NCBI GenBank assembly: GCA_921293015.1
Contig: OV121092.1
Location: 15,320,001-15,384,000 of the forward strand
Direction of reading: 5' to 3'
DNA: 64,000 bases
Origin: Phorcus lineatus
Taxonomy: Eukaryota > Mollusca > Gastropoda > Trochida > Trochidae
Below the pieces are notes generated by a model. That model did not search any database and was not told the origin of the DNA. It saw only the letters and a list, made by a program, of their open reading frames with translations. This document shows positions 49,401 to 60,309 of the stretch, piece after piece. The position numbers and the translations under genes are program-made. Within the stretch, counting starts at the first letter, position 1; each line of letters begins with the position of its first letter.

Positions 49401-50344
49401 AATGCCGCTAAAAGATTTAATATTTTCCCCAAGATTTAAAGAAGTTTTGTATGCTTCTTCAATATTTTTTATTAGCACTTCTTTTAAACATTTTTCGACT
49501 ATATATAATTCATAGTTTTCCCCTGTGTTATTGATACGTGTTTAACGTACATATGCTTGTTGGTGAAGCATGACTTTCAAGGTTTCTAGATCCAATTGAC
49601 CCTTTATTATGTACCATGATGTTCCGAGAGTAAAATTTCTAGATTGTGATTTCTTGTTATCTAATATCTGACAAGCAATAGATGTAATAACAATTTGAAA
49701 GAAGTAAATGAAACATTTTTAAAATAGAATTTTTGATAAAATATGCAAGAGTAATTACCTTATGTCGATAAATGTGTATAATTTCCATGTTGATAATATC
49801 TGTGTATCAAGATAAAATATTTTACATTCCTTTTTTGCAATTCTAAACATATAATAAAGCTTTTTAAGAGATTACATCTGCAAGTACGCCTTAATTTGTA
49901 CCTTTTTCATTAAGAATTTCCTGATTTGAACAAACAATCATTTTTCACTAATTAGATATTTGAAAAATGATAAGGCTTATTTGACAAGCAGCAAACATTC
50001 CATTATTGAAATAATCTTTTCCATGCTACTTCATTATTTACGACAAAAAACTCGTTTGACATATGCACATTGTATAAACATTGAAAATAATCTTTGAATT
50101 AACAGGCAGTTACAAACGTTAAGATACATTAGTATTACTGTTATATCAAATACGTTATCAAGTTTTCCTTAAACTTATTTAATATATGGTTATAAATAAG
50201 CGTTTTCTTCTTCTCTCAAACTCAAAAGCACGAGTAATTGCTAAATATATAGTGTTAGTCAATATGAAATTAACAAAATAAAGTATTAATGGAATTAAAA
50301 GAAAAAAACAACTTCCATCATACAGTAGAGTTAGTGTTCTAGCC
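46451..50344. other. AT-rich non-coding stretch, nothing recognised
   Basis: About 3.9 kb. A 63-codon frame at 47231-47422 has a more balanced composition than its surroundings but no domain I can name. Confidence 0.45.
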
Positions 50345-50720
50345 GGGATCTATCAAGAGTTCAACTTGAATTGGCAATGGACATCTTCTGTTGACCTGAA
50401 AAATCTTAGCATTGGCTGATCTCAATATCAATAACTCATTTCGGGGGTAGTTTCATTCAAGATGCATTTGGGTTGGTGGATAATAACATTTAATTTGAGG
50501 GACTGGATCATCAGATACACGTAGTTCAAGCATGAAATAGACACATGGGTGTTCCTAGTTTTGCACTTAGATTCTCAATTAGAGATGTTTTATGATTACT
50601 TCAACCAGATAATCAACATAAACCATTTCCTGTTAATCAGAGCGTTGGCTGATCTTCAAATTGTTGGGAAAGATATCACTCAATATTTTTCTGGGATGTG
50701 TTCTTTGAAGGCATGTTTAG
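50345..50720 (-). repeat. Degenerate ~230-bp tandem repeat, site 3 (inverted)
   Basis: On the minus strand, GATCAGCCAACGCTCTGATT then AACAGGAAATGG (near 50650) recurs as GATCAGCCAATGCTAAGATT then CAACAGAAGATG (near 50420), 230 bp apart. Between them are ACACCCATGTGTC and CATGCTTGAACTACGTGT, which correspond to CACCCATGTTC and CACTTGAACTACCTAT of site 1. So it is the same family in the opposite orientation. The plus-strand frame at 50549-50734 is a shadow of this repeat. Confidence 0.6.
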
Positions 50721-53588
50721 AAAGGTTACTGTAATTACGAGCTTGAGAAAAGTAAATCAAATATATGTATCATAAGATACTCCAAAAAATAAGAATAAGA
50801 ATGTCACATTGCCATAGCGTGATAAACATCGCATGCTTATAAATTTTGATATCCATGACATCACCTCTTGAACACTATAGATTTGTAAGCAGTCAATATT
50901 TAAACAGTGTGATGTTAAATACAGTGTTCAGTTCACCGTACACTCACGCTGCAGTCACATCAAGGGCATCAACCTTCTCTGTGTAATTGCATGCGTGCTA
51001 TGATAATAAGTAGGTACTACGGAAGTGGCCTTCAAAGCAATCAGTTCAAATTACACGGAAGAAGAAGTTAATCATGGATACGTAAATGAATCTCCTAGTG
51101 AGTCCTATTTGTCCATGAAGAACTAAAGAAATGCTTTCATGACACGATTACATATATCTTTTAAAGTTCATCAACGTCTTCCCTTAACCCACATACTACA
51201 AATGATTTCTATCTTTAATAAAGCATGAAGGAAACCTTCACCTTCACAAGTTAAGTTTAGTTACATATAAGTAGAATATTACTATGTGGATAAAACGAGC
51301 AAATACAGATCTTTAGTTTAAACACAATGTCATTTTCACTATAAAAACAAACGTACACAAACGAACACATATCTAATTTAAGGGAGTAAGATTAACAACA
51401 CTAGCCTTAGATTTGTCTTCGATCAAGCAAAACCTTTTTAAATGTTTCCGTATATTCTTGTCCCTGTAACACCTTTCATGTGAGTTTGCCCGGTGAGCAT
51501 CTTAACATGTAGTACCAACGCTGACTTGATTACACTTGTGTCTGTCGCATCATTGACGTTTCAGCTTAACGTTGCTAGGTCAATTTAACCCCTTAACGGA
51601 CACTGTAAACTGTTAGTTTACTAATGTGGTACTAAGAAAATTAAATAGATATTGGCGCTCGATATATGTTATTGTTTTGATATTTTAAAAACTCTATTCA
51701 TTTCATGGGCGGGATATCAATGTAAGCAAAATCGTGGGAAAAATACCCTAAAACAGTAGAGAAATAACTGTTAATTTTTATCAATTCAATAATCTTGTCA
51801 GAACAAGCACGTTGAATATACAGGAAAGTGATTGACACACATAAAAATACAAAAAGGACGTTAAAAAATTGCCATGGACTAAGCTAATAAGTATCTAAAT
51901 CTTTCTCATTGAAAATTTAACGGAAATGTTATCTATTCCCTAGGCAATTTTAGAAAATAATGAAAAAGAAAATTACATATTATTTGCTTTGGATAACGAT
52001 AATTGAATCGAGAACGCAGGTTACAGTACTGTTATTTATAAAACAACTGAGAAGCTTTGATTACATTGACTCAGGATAAAATTGGTTTCCATTCTGACAT
52101 TCAAGAGGTTTAACTTATCTATTCAATTGAAACTTTACCTCTGGCAATCTTCTGACACACAGTGGATAAAATACCGAGCCAGACATCAGGTTTGAACAGC
52201 TATGGATACAAGTCTCTAAGGCTGGTGTTTTTTTCCCGGTTTGATAGTATGGTTGAAGGAAATAATTCTCAAAGTCTTAAAGCGTATCTAAGTTTAGAGC
52301 AGGGCTTATTTAACGTGTATTTCAAGCATAAGGTACACAAATCCAGGTACTGTAATTTAGAAAAAACGATCTGAATGAATAAATTTTTTCAACAAATTTT
52401 TATTAACAAATAATAATATCAGAGTTTCATATATTTTGGAAAAGAAATATTAATAACACTCATTTAAGGCAAATTAGTTAATAATGGATGAAGTATTTAC
52501 ATATGTTACGTTACTTACAATATCTTGAAATGAAAATGTTATGGGCAATTTGTCAAAATCTAGTTTTTGTTTGCATTTTGGACCCGAGTGGTTTCAAATC
52601 CATCCCAAATGTATTCTAGAAGGAATATAAAAATGATATCTTAGTATATGATAGAAAAATAATGTTACTTTATAATGAGTCGAACTTAAGTGGACGTCTA
52701 TTTACATATTTGCACTCAACTTGCAAGTAATGTAAGAAACGTTTGTTCACCATCTGTAGATTAACATAAGATTTTACATGTAAATAAAGAAGAATATGCA
52801 CAAAGCAAAATGACAAAATATCGTGATTTTTTTAAAATTTTAATGACTCATCGACAATTTTACTAGAGGGCATAAGTATTGTTGTATGAATGAGTCTTCA
52901 GTAAATGGGATATCCAAAATGTTGATTTCTTTTGATAAAAGCCTTGTAAGGACTTTCAGTTTCGATTAATGTTGACATAGGTCAATGGTGAAAAAATATT
53001 TCTCAAAGGTTGAGTTAATATACAAAACAATACGAAACCGGATAACTGATACTAAGCTTATTGAGGTTTTCGAAGCTCAGGACAATGGCTTAGTTCAAAG
53101 AATTTATCTATTTTCGACTTCAATTTTCAATTTCATTATTTTCAAATTTTATTATTTTACTTAATTTCATTTCAAAAGCCGAATTCAAATTTCAGCCACA
53201 GTTTGAAAAATGGACTCTCAATAATTAGCAATATTTTCTTATCCAAGATTCCAAAAGTTTTTTTAATTCTTTAATTTTATCAGTTTTTTAAAATATTATT
53301 TCTTATACAAATGTCAGATAAATCCAATTTAATTGGTTAAACATAAGGAGTTAGTTATTCAATTCTGATAGGCAGATATACACACACTGACGGCATTACT
53401 ATCCAAAATTTTCAAACTCAATTTAGCACTTACCAAGGTTGTTATCATTGGGTTCAATATCTGTGATGCTTCAATGTTATTAAATTACACAATCAGTCCA
53501 ATTACATCATATCATCTACCCTAGATTCATTGTATATGTACATACTAGGTAGGGCATTGCTGGAATCAAGCATTTTCTGTAAGCCCGT
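50721..53588. other. AT-rich non-coding stretch, nothing recognised
   Basis: No feature supported. Frames of up to 70 codons here lack any recognisable domain. Confidence 0.45.
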
Positions 53589-53759
53589 ATGTTACTAGAC
53601 CAAGATGACATGGATTGGAAAATTGAAGCATCTCAGATGTGGAAGCCTCTGTTTACAACATTAATAGAAGCATCAAAAGTGTGTCAGGAACTTCTGAAGT
53701 GTAGTTGTAATGTACGAGAGAATGTCCTTGTGGGTAGAGGTATGTCAAGGCTGAAATGA
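53589..53759 (+). pseudogene. Relic of a cysteine-rich ORF of mobile-element type
   Basis: A 56-codon frame includes WKIEASQMWKPLFTTL and IEASKVCQELLKCSCNV. The order W-x-P-L-F-T-T-L-x-E-A-S-x-x-C-x-E-L-L-K-C-x-C resembles the start of a cysteine-rich segment that I remember from transposon-borne and unannotated invertebrate proteins, where further C-x-C pairs follow. Here the cysteine series ends early, so only a fragment remains. The parent family cannot be named with certainty. Confidence 0.4.
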
Positions 53760-53886
53760 CATGAAGAGGTGATGGATTCTACAAGTCGAAGGTATTGTGC
53801 AGCAATAAGAGCCTACTCAGTTAACTGAGAAGAACTGCAATGGTTATTCAACTTGTGACATGACATGATTTTGTGCTGGATTTTTA

Positions 53887-54357
53887 CTAATTTAATAACT
53901 TATAACAAAGAGAGAAAAAGCATATGTAGTATTTAAATTGTCCATTATAGGCCTGACCAAAAATTACTTTCATAACAAGATTTTCCACAATTGTGGTGGT
54001 TTCACTTTTATTTATTTTTATGGTATTGTGAAAGAAAGAACTAATCTCTTCCAAACTGAGAGTAGTTTGCAACGGAAATAATGCCATCAGTAAATTGAAT
54101 TCACATATATTTGGAAATAAAAATGCATTAATAGCAGGCATGAATAAACCAGAATTTAAACCAAATTTGTCAACGCAAAATGCACAGGAGAACCGACCGC
54201 CTTTTTTGAAGATTTGATAGGTTATATATAAGGTTAAGGTGAAATCTTTAGTGCGCATACAAGGGCTTAATAGATGAATAACAAGATCATCAAACAAAGT
54301 TTTTATGATGTTCACAACCTTGGGAAATAAGTGTTCGCGATCAATGGAATTCCCAAA
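53887..54357 (-). CDS. Unrecognised long stop-free frame
   Basis: A minus-strand run of 156 codons without a stop, closed by TAG at 53887-53889. It has no ATG near its beginning; the first in-frame ATG is at residue 36 or so (CMRTKDF). It reads, in part, FGNSIDREHLFPKVVNIIKT, SCAFCVDKFGLNSGLF and LSLEEISSFFHNTIKINKSE, with mixed hydrophobic and charged segments and codon use that looks mildly coding-like. I recognise no domain. It may be an exon (no clear AG before it or GT after it was found), a decayed element ORF, or chance. Confidence 0.25.
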   Translation of the reverse strand, partial: FGNSIDREHLFPKVVNIIKTLFDDLVIHLLSPCMRTKDFTLTLYITYQIFKKGGRFSCAFCVDKFGLNSGLFMPAINAFLFPNICEFNLLMALFPLQTTLSLEEISSFFHNTIKINKSETTTIVENLVMKVIFGQAYNGQFKYYICFFSLCYKLLN

Positions 54358-54360
54358 TCA

Positions 54361-55254
54361 TCGAAGTCTGGTTCAGAATTTCAAGCAACGCTATCAAAAA
54401 ACAGGGTCAGCCATATTTTTTTTTTGATGAATGACATTTTAAATTATGCAATATTTATTAGTATTGCTGAAACGTTATGTTTTATCTCAACATGATAATT
54501 GTTAAAAACGTTATATAACCCAATCATCCTTGAATAAACCAAACATGGATGTTTAACGTACGGTTTTAAAAGAAATTTAGTTAGCCCAACACCATATTCA
54601 ATTTGCCAATCAAAAGCGACATCTCTGCGAATTTTTTTACTTTTCAAAACCACCTTTTATGTACAATATTTACATCTCTTGGTATGGCTAAACCGTTTTA
54701 ACTGCCCATGCTCAAATTGCACCTGTGTTGACTGGTTTGCCATATGTCGGCTCGTCCACTACCTTTACGCTTTGTCGATGCTGCCAGAAACGGACAGGTT
54801 GTCAGTAAGTAGTAAACAAAAGATCAAACCTGTCAGACATAATCCACGGGTTGAAATGACTTTATATGACCTAATATTGCTTTGACATGAATAATGCTTT
54901 GTCTGGCGATTTAACACATTTCTATGGTGAAGCTACTGTAAGTAGTTGTGATTGAACCAACAACCTTCCTGAAAGAAGGAAGATAGAGGAAGGTCTTATA
55001 AACGACCCCAAGGATTTTATCATCCACTGTAAGTGATTGACAGGAAAAATGTAAAACAAATGATATGGCTTGATAATGCAATTTTCTTGTTTTCACGAAT
55101 TAAGACATTTAAAAGTTTTAGTTATGTACATGTAGTTATAATGGTAGGAATCTAGATGTAAGAATATAACGTTTAATTTATTATTATCTTAAAAGCTTAC
55201 ATATCACTTATCACAAGACCATATGAGATTTGTGAAACCTTACTGCGTGAAGAA
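54361..55254. other. Non-coding stretch, nothing recognised
   Basis: Frames on both strands are under 70 codons and unrecognised. Confidence 0.4.
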
Positions 55255-55350
55255 CAGTAGTCTGTGCAGACAAAGTTGCCGAGCCCCTGGCGAATTCGAA
55301 CCAAGGATCTCTTGATCTGAAGCCATGCGCTATACCACCCCATCTGCAAA
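55255..55350 (-). repeat. tRNA-headed SINE fragment 1
   Basis: The minus strand reads GGGGTGGTATAGCGCATGGC (A-box-like TGGTATAGCG), then CTTCAGATCAAGAG and TTGGTTCGAATTCGCC (B-box GGTTCGAATTC). This is the layout of an RNA polymerase III promoter in a tRNA. The acceptor stem does not close and no CCA-ready end is seen, so it is a tRNA-derived SINE head, not a working tRNA. It is followed by a CAGACTACTGTTCTTCACGC block also found, diverged, in the other two fragments. Confidence 0.65.
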
Positions 55351-56820
55351 TAAGAATATAAAGAAAATATGAGATCTTTAATTACGCTTTGCTTCTTATA
55401 GTCCTAGCTATGTACAGGAGAACATTAGCACCTTTCATTTCACCATCTACGTAAACCATCTTCCCACGGTAAGGTGAACATGTATCGATATAGAGTTGGA
55501 AATCTTTTTTCGGTCGTGACGTTTGTGAAGATGACTAAACAGGTTTACAAATGCTTCACCATTTTCATATTGCTCCCAATATATCATTTGAGGAAGTACA
55601 GTAAGAAAATTAATATGTGCCACTAAACTGTTTACTAAACAATGGAGAAACAGATATGCTCAATATGAGCTGATGATACCGAGCATGTTACTTGATGAGG
55701 TTATCATTTGAACCAACTTTAGAAATACTATATTTAAGTAATCAAGAGACATAGAGCGAGTTAACTTATAAAACGACAGTGTACAATTGACCACGGCGAT
55801 AACAAAAACTTGACTCCTTTCATGCGGTACTTGGAAGTTGGAGAAGTTATTAAAACTTGATAGACTGTGATTGATTGCCTATCTATCTGTCATTGCACTC
55901 TTAATTTTCGTATTAAACTCTGTAATATATGTTCATAGCGTTATTTAGTTACATTGTAAACGTATTTCAAGACTGAAATAAGAAAAAACTTTAACCTCAA
56001 TAGGTTTTTATAGCAAAGTCGTAAATAAAATAAACTGGTTATGATGGAGGAACCATTTTCTGATGATTCCGAGAATATGGACGTAGTTTTTATTTAATCC
56101 AGTTATAGAAATACATAAACCATCTCTCGTTATCCGACACTGAACAAATAAACGTATAAATCGTCTACAGTAAGACAATGCAGATAACATGTCAACTAAA
56201 TTCCTGATAACATTTCCTACAGAAGCACTGCTGAGGATAACTCACAGCGTCACTTGGACATTCGGAAGTTAGACAACAAATCATGGCAACTTGATGGATT
56301 GAGGTTGATATCACATCTACTTGCGTTGTCATCGCACACTAAATTGTTGTATCACACTCTGTATGTTCATGTTAATAGAACCTAAATACCCCAAGTTCCT
56401 GTTTGGCAGACACTTGAGAAAGAGACATGAAGGTAAGATGGCTGGCAGAGGATATCTTCTTGGCTACTGATTGATTCGAAGTCATCAATCAACTCTGCGA
56501 GAGTAAGTGTTTAGCAAATAATGAAATTGCGGTAATTTCAAACTCAATTAAATAACTTTCCCTGTCATATTTAAATTGGGCATGAACTCTTATAAGCATT
56601 TAAAGTTCAGTTTAACTGACCTCTGATTCCTTGAAAAAAGGATGGACTCCATAATGACACAATAATTTTCTATCAGCTCTTTAACGACAAACCACACAAT
56701 AAACGTCTCTTATGAACATTGTTATGAATATATATGTTATCATAGGAGCAAATAAAGATTGTTTAAACTTCACAAGTGAAATGTATTTTCATTAAATCAT
56801 ATTCATCAAATCATGCATAA
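55351..56820. other. Non-coding stretch, nothing recognised
   Basis: No feature supported. Confidence 0.4.
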
Positions 56821-57125
56821 GAGGTGACGGGATAGCAAGCTTAATGCCTTCGGATCCTGATTTTCCGGGTTCGAATTCTGCGATGGGCTCGTCACTTTTT
56901 TTGCAGTAGAGAACTGTTCTACACACAGCAAGATTTGAGTGTAATGCTTCATTGAATTTCAGCGCAGTACCACTTGTGGTTCACCAGTTCCAACCGATAC
57001 TCGCAGGTTTCACAAAATTGAAAAGCCACATTAGTGTTGCAGGCTTTTCCTTGCAATAATAATAGCAGCCTGGATATAAGTGACATACTCTTGATAGCGG
57101 CGTGAAACCCCAAATCATCCTACCT
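56821..57125 (+). repeat. tRNA-headed SINE 2, nearly complete
   Basis: The head has GGGATAGCAAGCTTAATGCC, then TTCCGGGTTCGAATTCTGCG with a perfect B-box-like GGTTCGAATTC. The body follows with CAGTAGAGAACTGTTCTACA. The element seems to end with TGATAGCGGCGTGAAACCCC, a 3' end type I associate with gastropod repeats (GGCGTAAAACCC plus CTCAC units). About 300 bp is a usual SINE length. Confidence 0.6.
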
Positions 57126-57254
57126 TCATGCATAAGAATGTCAAACATAATCTAACATACTGTTCTCTCAAGAGTGTCTCATATTAACTATTGAAGTTTT
57201 TTGGAATCCCTTTATTCTGGTTCGAGGAATGCCTGTTTGACTTCTGTTTCCTTC

Positions 57255-57420
57255 ATTAGAGTTTAGAAATAGGTCTCAGTACGCGTTCGGCTTCAGATCA
57301 AGAGTTCCTGTATTTGAATGCCGCCAAATGCAGATAACTATGTAGAGAATTGTTCACTCATTCCAGCTGGTCCCTGCATTGCATAGCCACAGGATTGTCT
57401 CGCCTCAATAACGATATATA
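57255..57420 (+). repeat. tRNA-headed SINE fragment 3
   Basis: CGGCTTCAGATCAAGAG, then TTTGAATGCC (decayed B-box), then GTAGAGAATTGTTCACTC. The CTTCAGATCAAGAG block is identical to fragment 1, and the GTAGAGAAnTGTTC block matches SINE 2. It is the most diverged of the three. Confidence 0.5.
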
Positions 57421-57430
57421 TATAAACTGA

Positions 57431-57865
57431 AATACTCAACTAATATCAACTCGCCTCCTTGTATCATACGATATATTAAGGAAGACCTACATTTTTCCAA
57501 TTTCAAGCAAGAAAGATAAAAGTAACACAATAAGCAGACATTCATCCTTTGTACCTAAAGGGAAAGAAATCATATACAAACAGAGCGAAGTTGTTAAAGA
57601 TGTTAAGATTACAACAACTTGTCTACACCACTACAACCCTCGCTGCCGCCCCGGAGTTTTAACTCCCATCAGTGCACTTCCTGCAATGGTCTTCACGACG
57701 ACCTGTCTGTTTCCTCGTTTCACCAAGAGAACTGGAAGTGATGCAAAGAGCGGAAATGGAGGCAGACAGGTAGTAAACTCTCAGGTGCTGTGTCAGCAGA
57801 GAAAACTAAAAGTCCATTGGAGAATGAATTATAAAACGACATTGAGTGAGTGTGTCTTAACATGA
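57431..57865 (+). CDS. Unrecognised stop-free frame of 144 codons
   Basis: The frame is open from 57431 to a TGA at 57863-57865, but its first ATG is at 57686, leaving only 59 codons. The part from 57610 to 57775 is clearly GC-richer and reads TTTCLHHYNPRCRPGVLTPI then MVFTTTCLFPRFTKRTGSD. CAG|GTAGTA at 57768-57776 could serve as a splice donor. The stretch also contains a dyad, ACCTGTCTG (57701) with CAGACAGGT (57763). No domain is recognised. It might be an exon, part of an unknown repeat, or chance. Confidence 0.25.
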   Translation, partial: NTQLISTRLLVSYDILRKTYIFPISSKKDKSNTISRHSSFVPKGKEIIYKQSEVVKDVKITTTCLHHYNPRCRPGVLTPISALPAMVFTTTCLFPRFTKRTGSDAKSGNGGRQVVNSQVLCQQRKLKVHWRMNYKTTLSECVLT

Positions 57866-58137
57866 TGAGTCAAACGGTAAAAGTCTGCACGTACGCAGGT
57901 ACTAAATCGAGTTGTGGGGGTTTGCATATCTGATCCATGAGAGCTATGTCAGCAGAATCAATGATTCAACCAAGGTGCTGAAGACAAAGAGTCGATTTAG
58001 ATCAAATTTAGGTCGTTCAAAATATTGCTATTTTTCTTAAGTATATCTTTCTTTTGGTCTCACTCATTCCCTTTCACTCTCTTTACTGGTGTGTCTATTC
58101 TTTTTTGGATGGAAACATCCACATGTTAAATAGCTAA

Positions 58138-58186
58138 AATATTGCTGACAACACGTTAAACCCTTCTCGCTCACTCAGTCAAACGT
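58138..58186 (+). repeat. Repeat 3' end: CGTTAAACCC plus CTCACTCA
   Basis: AATATTGCTGACAACACGTT then AAACCCTTCTCGCTCACTCA. This is a frequent end of short interspersed repeats in gastropod genomes as I remember them. No matching 5' part was delimited. Confidence 0.4.
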
Positions 58187-58294
58187 AAATAATTTCAGAT
58201 TTATATCAAATGGTTAAAGAGACCTTCACTCAGTGCTACTCCCATTGATTGCGCTCTACTAGTCAGGGACGAAAACTCTTGGTTTCCTAGTGGC

Positions 58295-58470
58295 ATCAAC
58301 AGAGCTGAAGTGACCTGAGGAGCGGACATTCATTGAGACAGAGAACACAGGTGTCATGTCTGCAAAGACGAAAGGCTATCTCCTTAGTTCTGGAGACAAG
58401 TTTTATGAACCACCATAGAACATACACACCGCTATAAGGCTGACATATCACCAAGGCGGTGCTTCACACT
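58295..58470. repeat. Dispersed repeat related to 23215-23545
   Basis: AGCTGAAGTGACCTGAGGAG, CGGACATTCATTGAGACAGA and ACACAGGTGTCATGTCTGC align with blocks at 23470-23545. It ends near GGTGCTTCACACTCACTCAA, again a CTCA-type end. Confidence 0.5.
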
Positions 58471-60093
58471 CACTCAATCACTTACTACTGTAAAAGCGAG
58501 TTGAGACTAGTTTGACATACATACAATGGTTATAATGCTGTAATGCGCCTGAAGTTTTATACAGACTTTCTGAAATGTGATGTCAATCGATATTTACCGA
58601 TTAATTTTTTTTGTAGAAGCAGCTTTTACATCAATTTCATACCGAATTATCCGTTTTAAGCTTCTTAATTTCTGGGAGGTTCTCTTAACATTAGTATTTT
58701 AAAAGCAAGGTGAAGGTGAAAAAAAACCCATATCATCGTATATCAAGAGAATAGCACTGTGGTGATTAGTATATGATGTTGAATGAGAGCAATCTACATA
58801 AAAGCGAGAATTAATTTGAAGGGTTTAAAGGAGCAGTAGCAAGGTTTTTGTACAAATATATTTCCTCCAATATATCCCTTTTGATTAGATGACATTGTTT
58901 TACAATTTGAATAATTCATTTTCGATTTCGTAAGATCATTTTATTCATTTAAATAAACCTGTCATTCCCTAAAACGTCATCAATTTTCAGATATTTTACA
59001 AGTGAATGTTGCCATCTTAATGAGTACACATACCAGGAAAAGAAAGGGAAAGAGACAGAGAAAATCGGACAAAATGTTATTGTGAGAGAAAGTCGGAACT
59101 GATTGAAAACATCGCCATCATAAATTAACAATGTAAAACTTCTGAGCTATATTTTAAAACATTTTCATGTTTGATGTAAAATCAATTAAAACCCAATTCG
59201 TAGCTATTGACTTGATGTGTGTATCTTAACATTCATCCCGAATTTGTTAGATAACATCAGAATGCAGATCGGATGATCGAGTCATTCAAGTGGTTTCGTT
59301 ATAGATCTTTCAAATAGTCCCTTAGAAATCGGTATATTTTACTTTAATATGTTACTGTAAATATATAAATATATATATATATCTGTAAACGCTAATGTGA
59401 AAACTCTATAAAGGATTTTGTATGTAATTATTGGCGATCATAATTATCAGAAGCCAACTAACTTATAGTGTCTAATATGTTTGGTAGTAAACTTAACCAT
59501 TTAAAATAAATTGAAATTTAAGTCCAAAAAAAATAATAGTCAACTTTTTCTTAAACATAAGTTGAAGTATATCATAAGATAAAGTTAGATGTATTTGATA
59601 TGCTTTCAAACTAGCTAAAATTAGTTGTAAGAATGTTTCTCTCTTGTAATTTACATCACTTCAAAGTCATCACCTTAAGTATTACTAAAAACAGTCCCTG
59701 ACTAATACTAAGACTTGCACATTTGTATAGAGATAATCCAAAAATAATCCAAAGGCCTTGAGGTCTCTTTGATCAAATGAGTACATGACTATATCTTAAT
59801 GTTATAAGTTATCTTAAGTAAGACAGTAACCATCCACTAGAATTTAGTTATCGTACCTATTACCAATATAATTATTCTTACAAAAAGCAAGACTGTTACA
59901 TGAAATACACAATAATATCACATGACCTACTCCAATAGATTCGATATTCTCTTGCAATATCGTTGTTACCCATATGGCTACGGCAGTTCAAGTGCATGTG
60001 GTTCTTTGTCGTCCTGTCGCAAATTTCTAAAGAAGCAGGCTGGTATTCATGTGATAAGATTTCTTGGATGTTAGTTTGATGATATGGTTCTTT
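58471..60093. other. Non-coding stretch, nothing recognised
   Basis: Contains a short (TA)n near 59363-59382 and nothing else that I can support. Confidence 0.45.
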
Positions 60094-60309
60094 CTACTTA
60101 CCTGGAGATGACACGCCTTTAAATGCGTAATATTGTATTCTAGTTCCTGATAAACAATCTCTTGAATGAAGAACCCGGAAGTATGGAGTAAAGGAGACAC
60201 TTTTCAACACCAATAGATTGGTAACACAGTTACATCTACTACAAATATCAGGCATGATGTCAGCTTTCGTGTTTCTTTTGATATAAGGATTGTTAGCAAA
60301 AGAAATCAA
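60094..60309 (-). CDS. Possible exon of unknown protein
   Basis: A minus-strand frame of 71 residues with more balanced composition than its surroundings. It includes ADIMPDICSRCNCVTNLLV and LHSRDCLSGTRIQYYAFKGV. Near its end lies CTCCAG|GTAAGT, an optimal splice donor, at about 60096-60107 on the minus strand; splicing there would remove the terminal Lys-stop. Four cysteines (CSRCNC, DCL) suggest an extracellular or small zinc-binding segment, but no family is recognised. The acceptor is not clear; candidate AGs lie above 60309. No partner exon was found. Confidence 0.3.
   Translation of the reverse strand: MISFANNPYIKRNTKADIMPDICSRCNCVTNLLVLKSVSFTPYFRVLHSRDCLSGTRIQYYAFKGVSSPGK

Noticed and set aside
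55255-55350. Functional tRNA gene
   Set aside because: A and B boxes are present but the acceptor and other stems do not close and related heads occur nearby as SINE parts.
60090-60120. CTACTTACCTGGAGATGACA resembles the 5' end of U1 snRNA
   Set aside because: Similarity ends after about 11 bases; it is the complement of a splice-donor-like sequence, which U1 also matches by nature.
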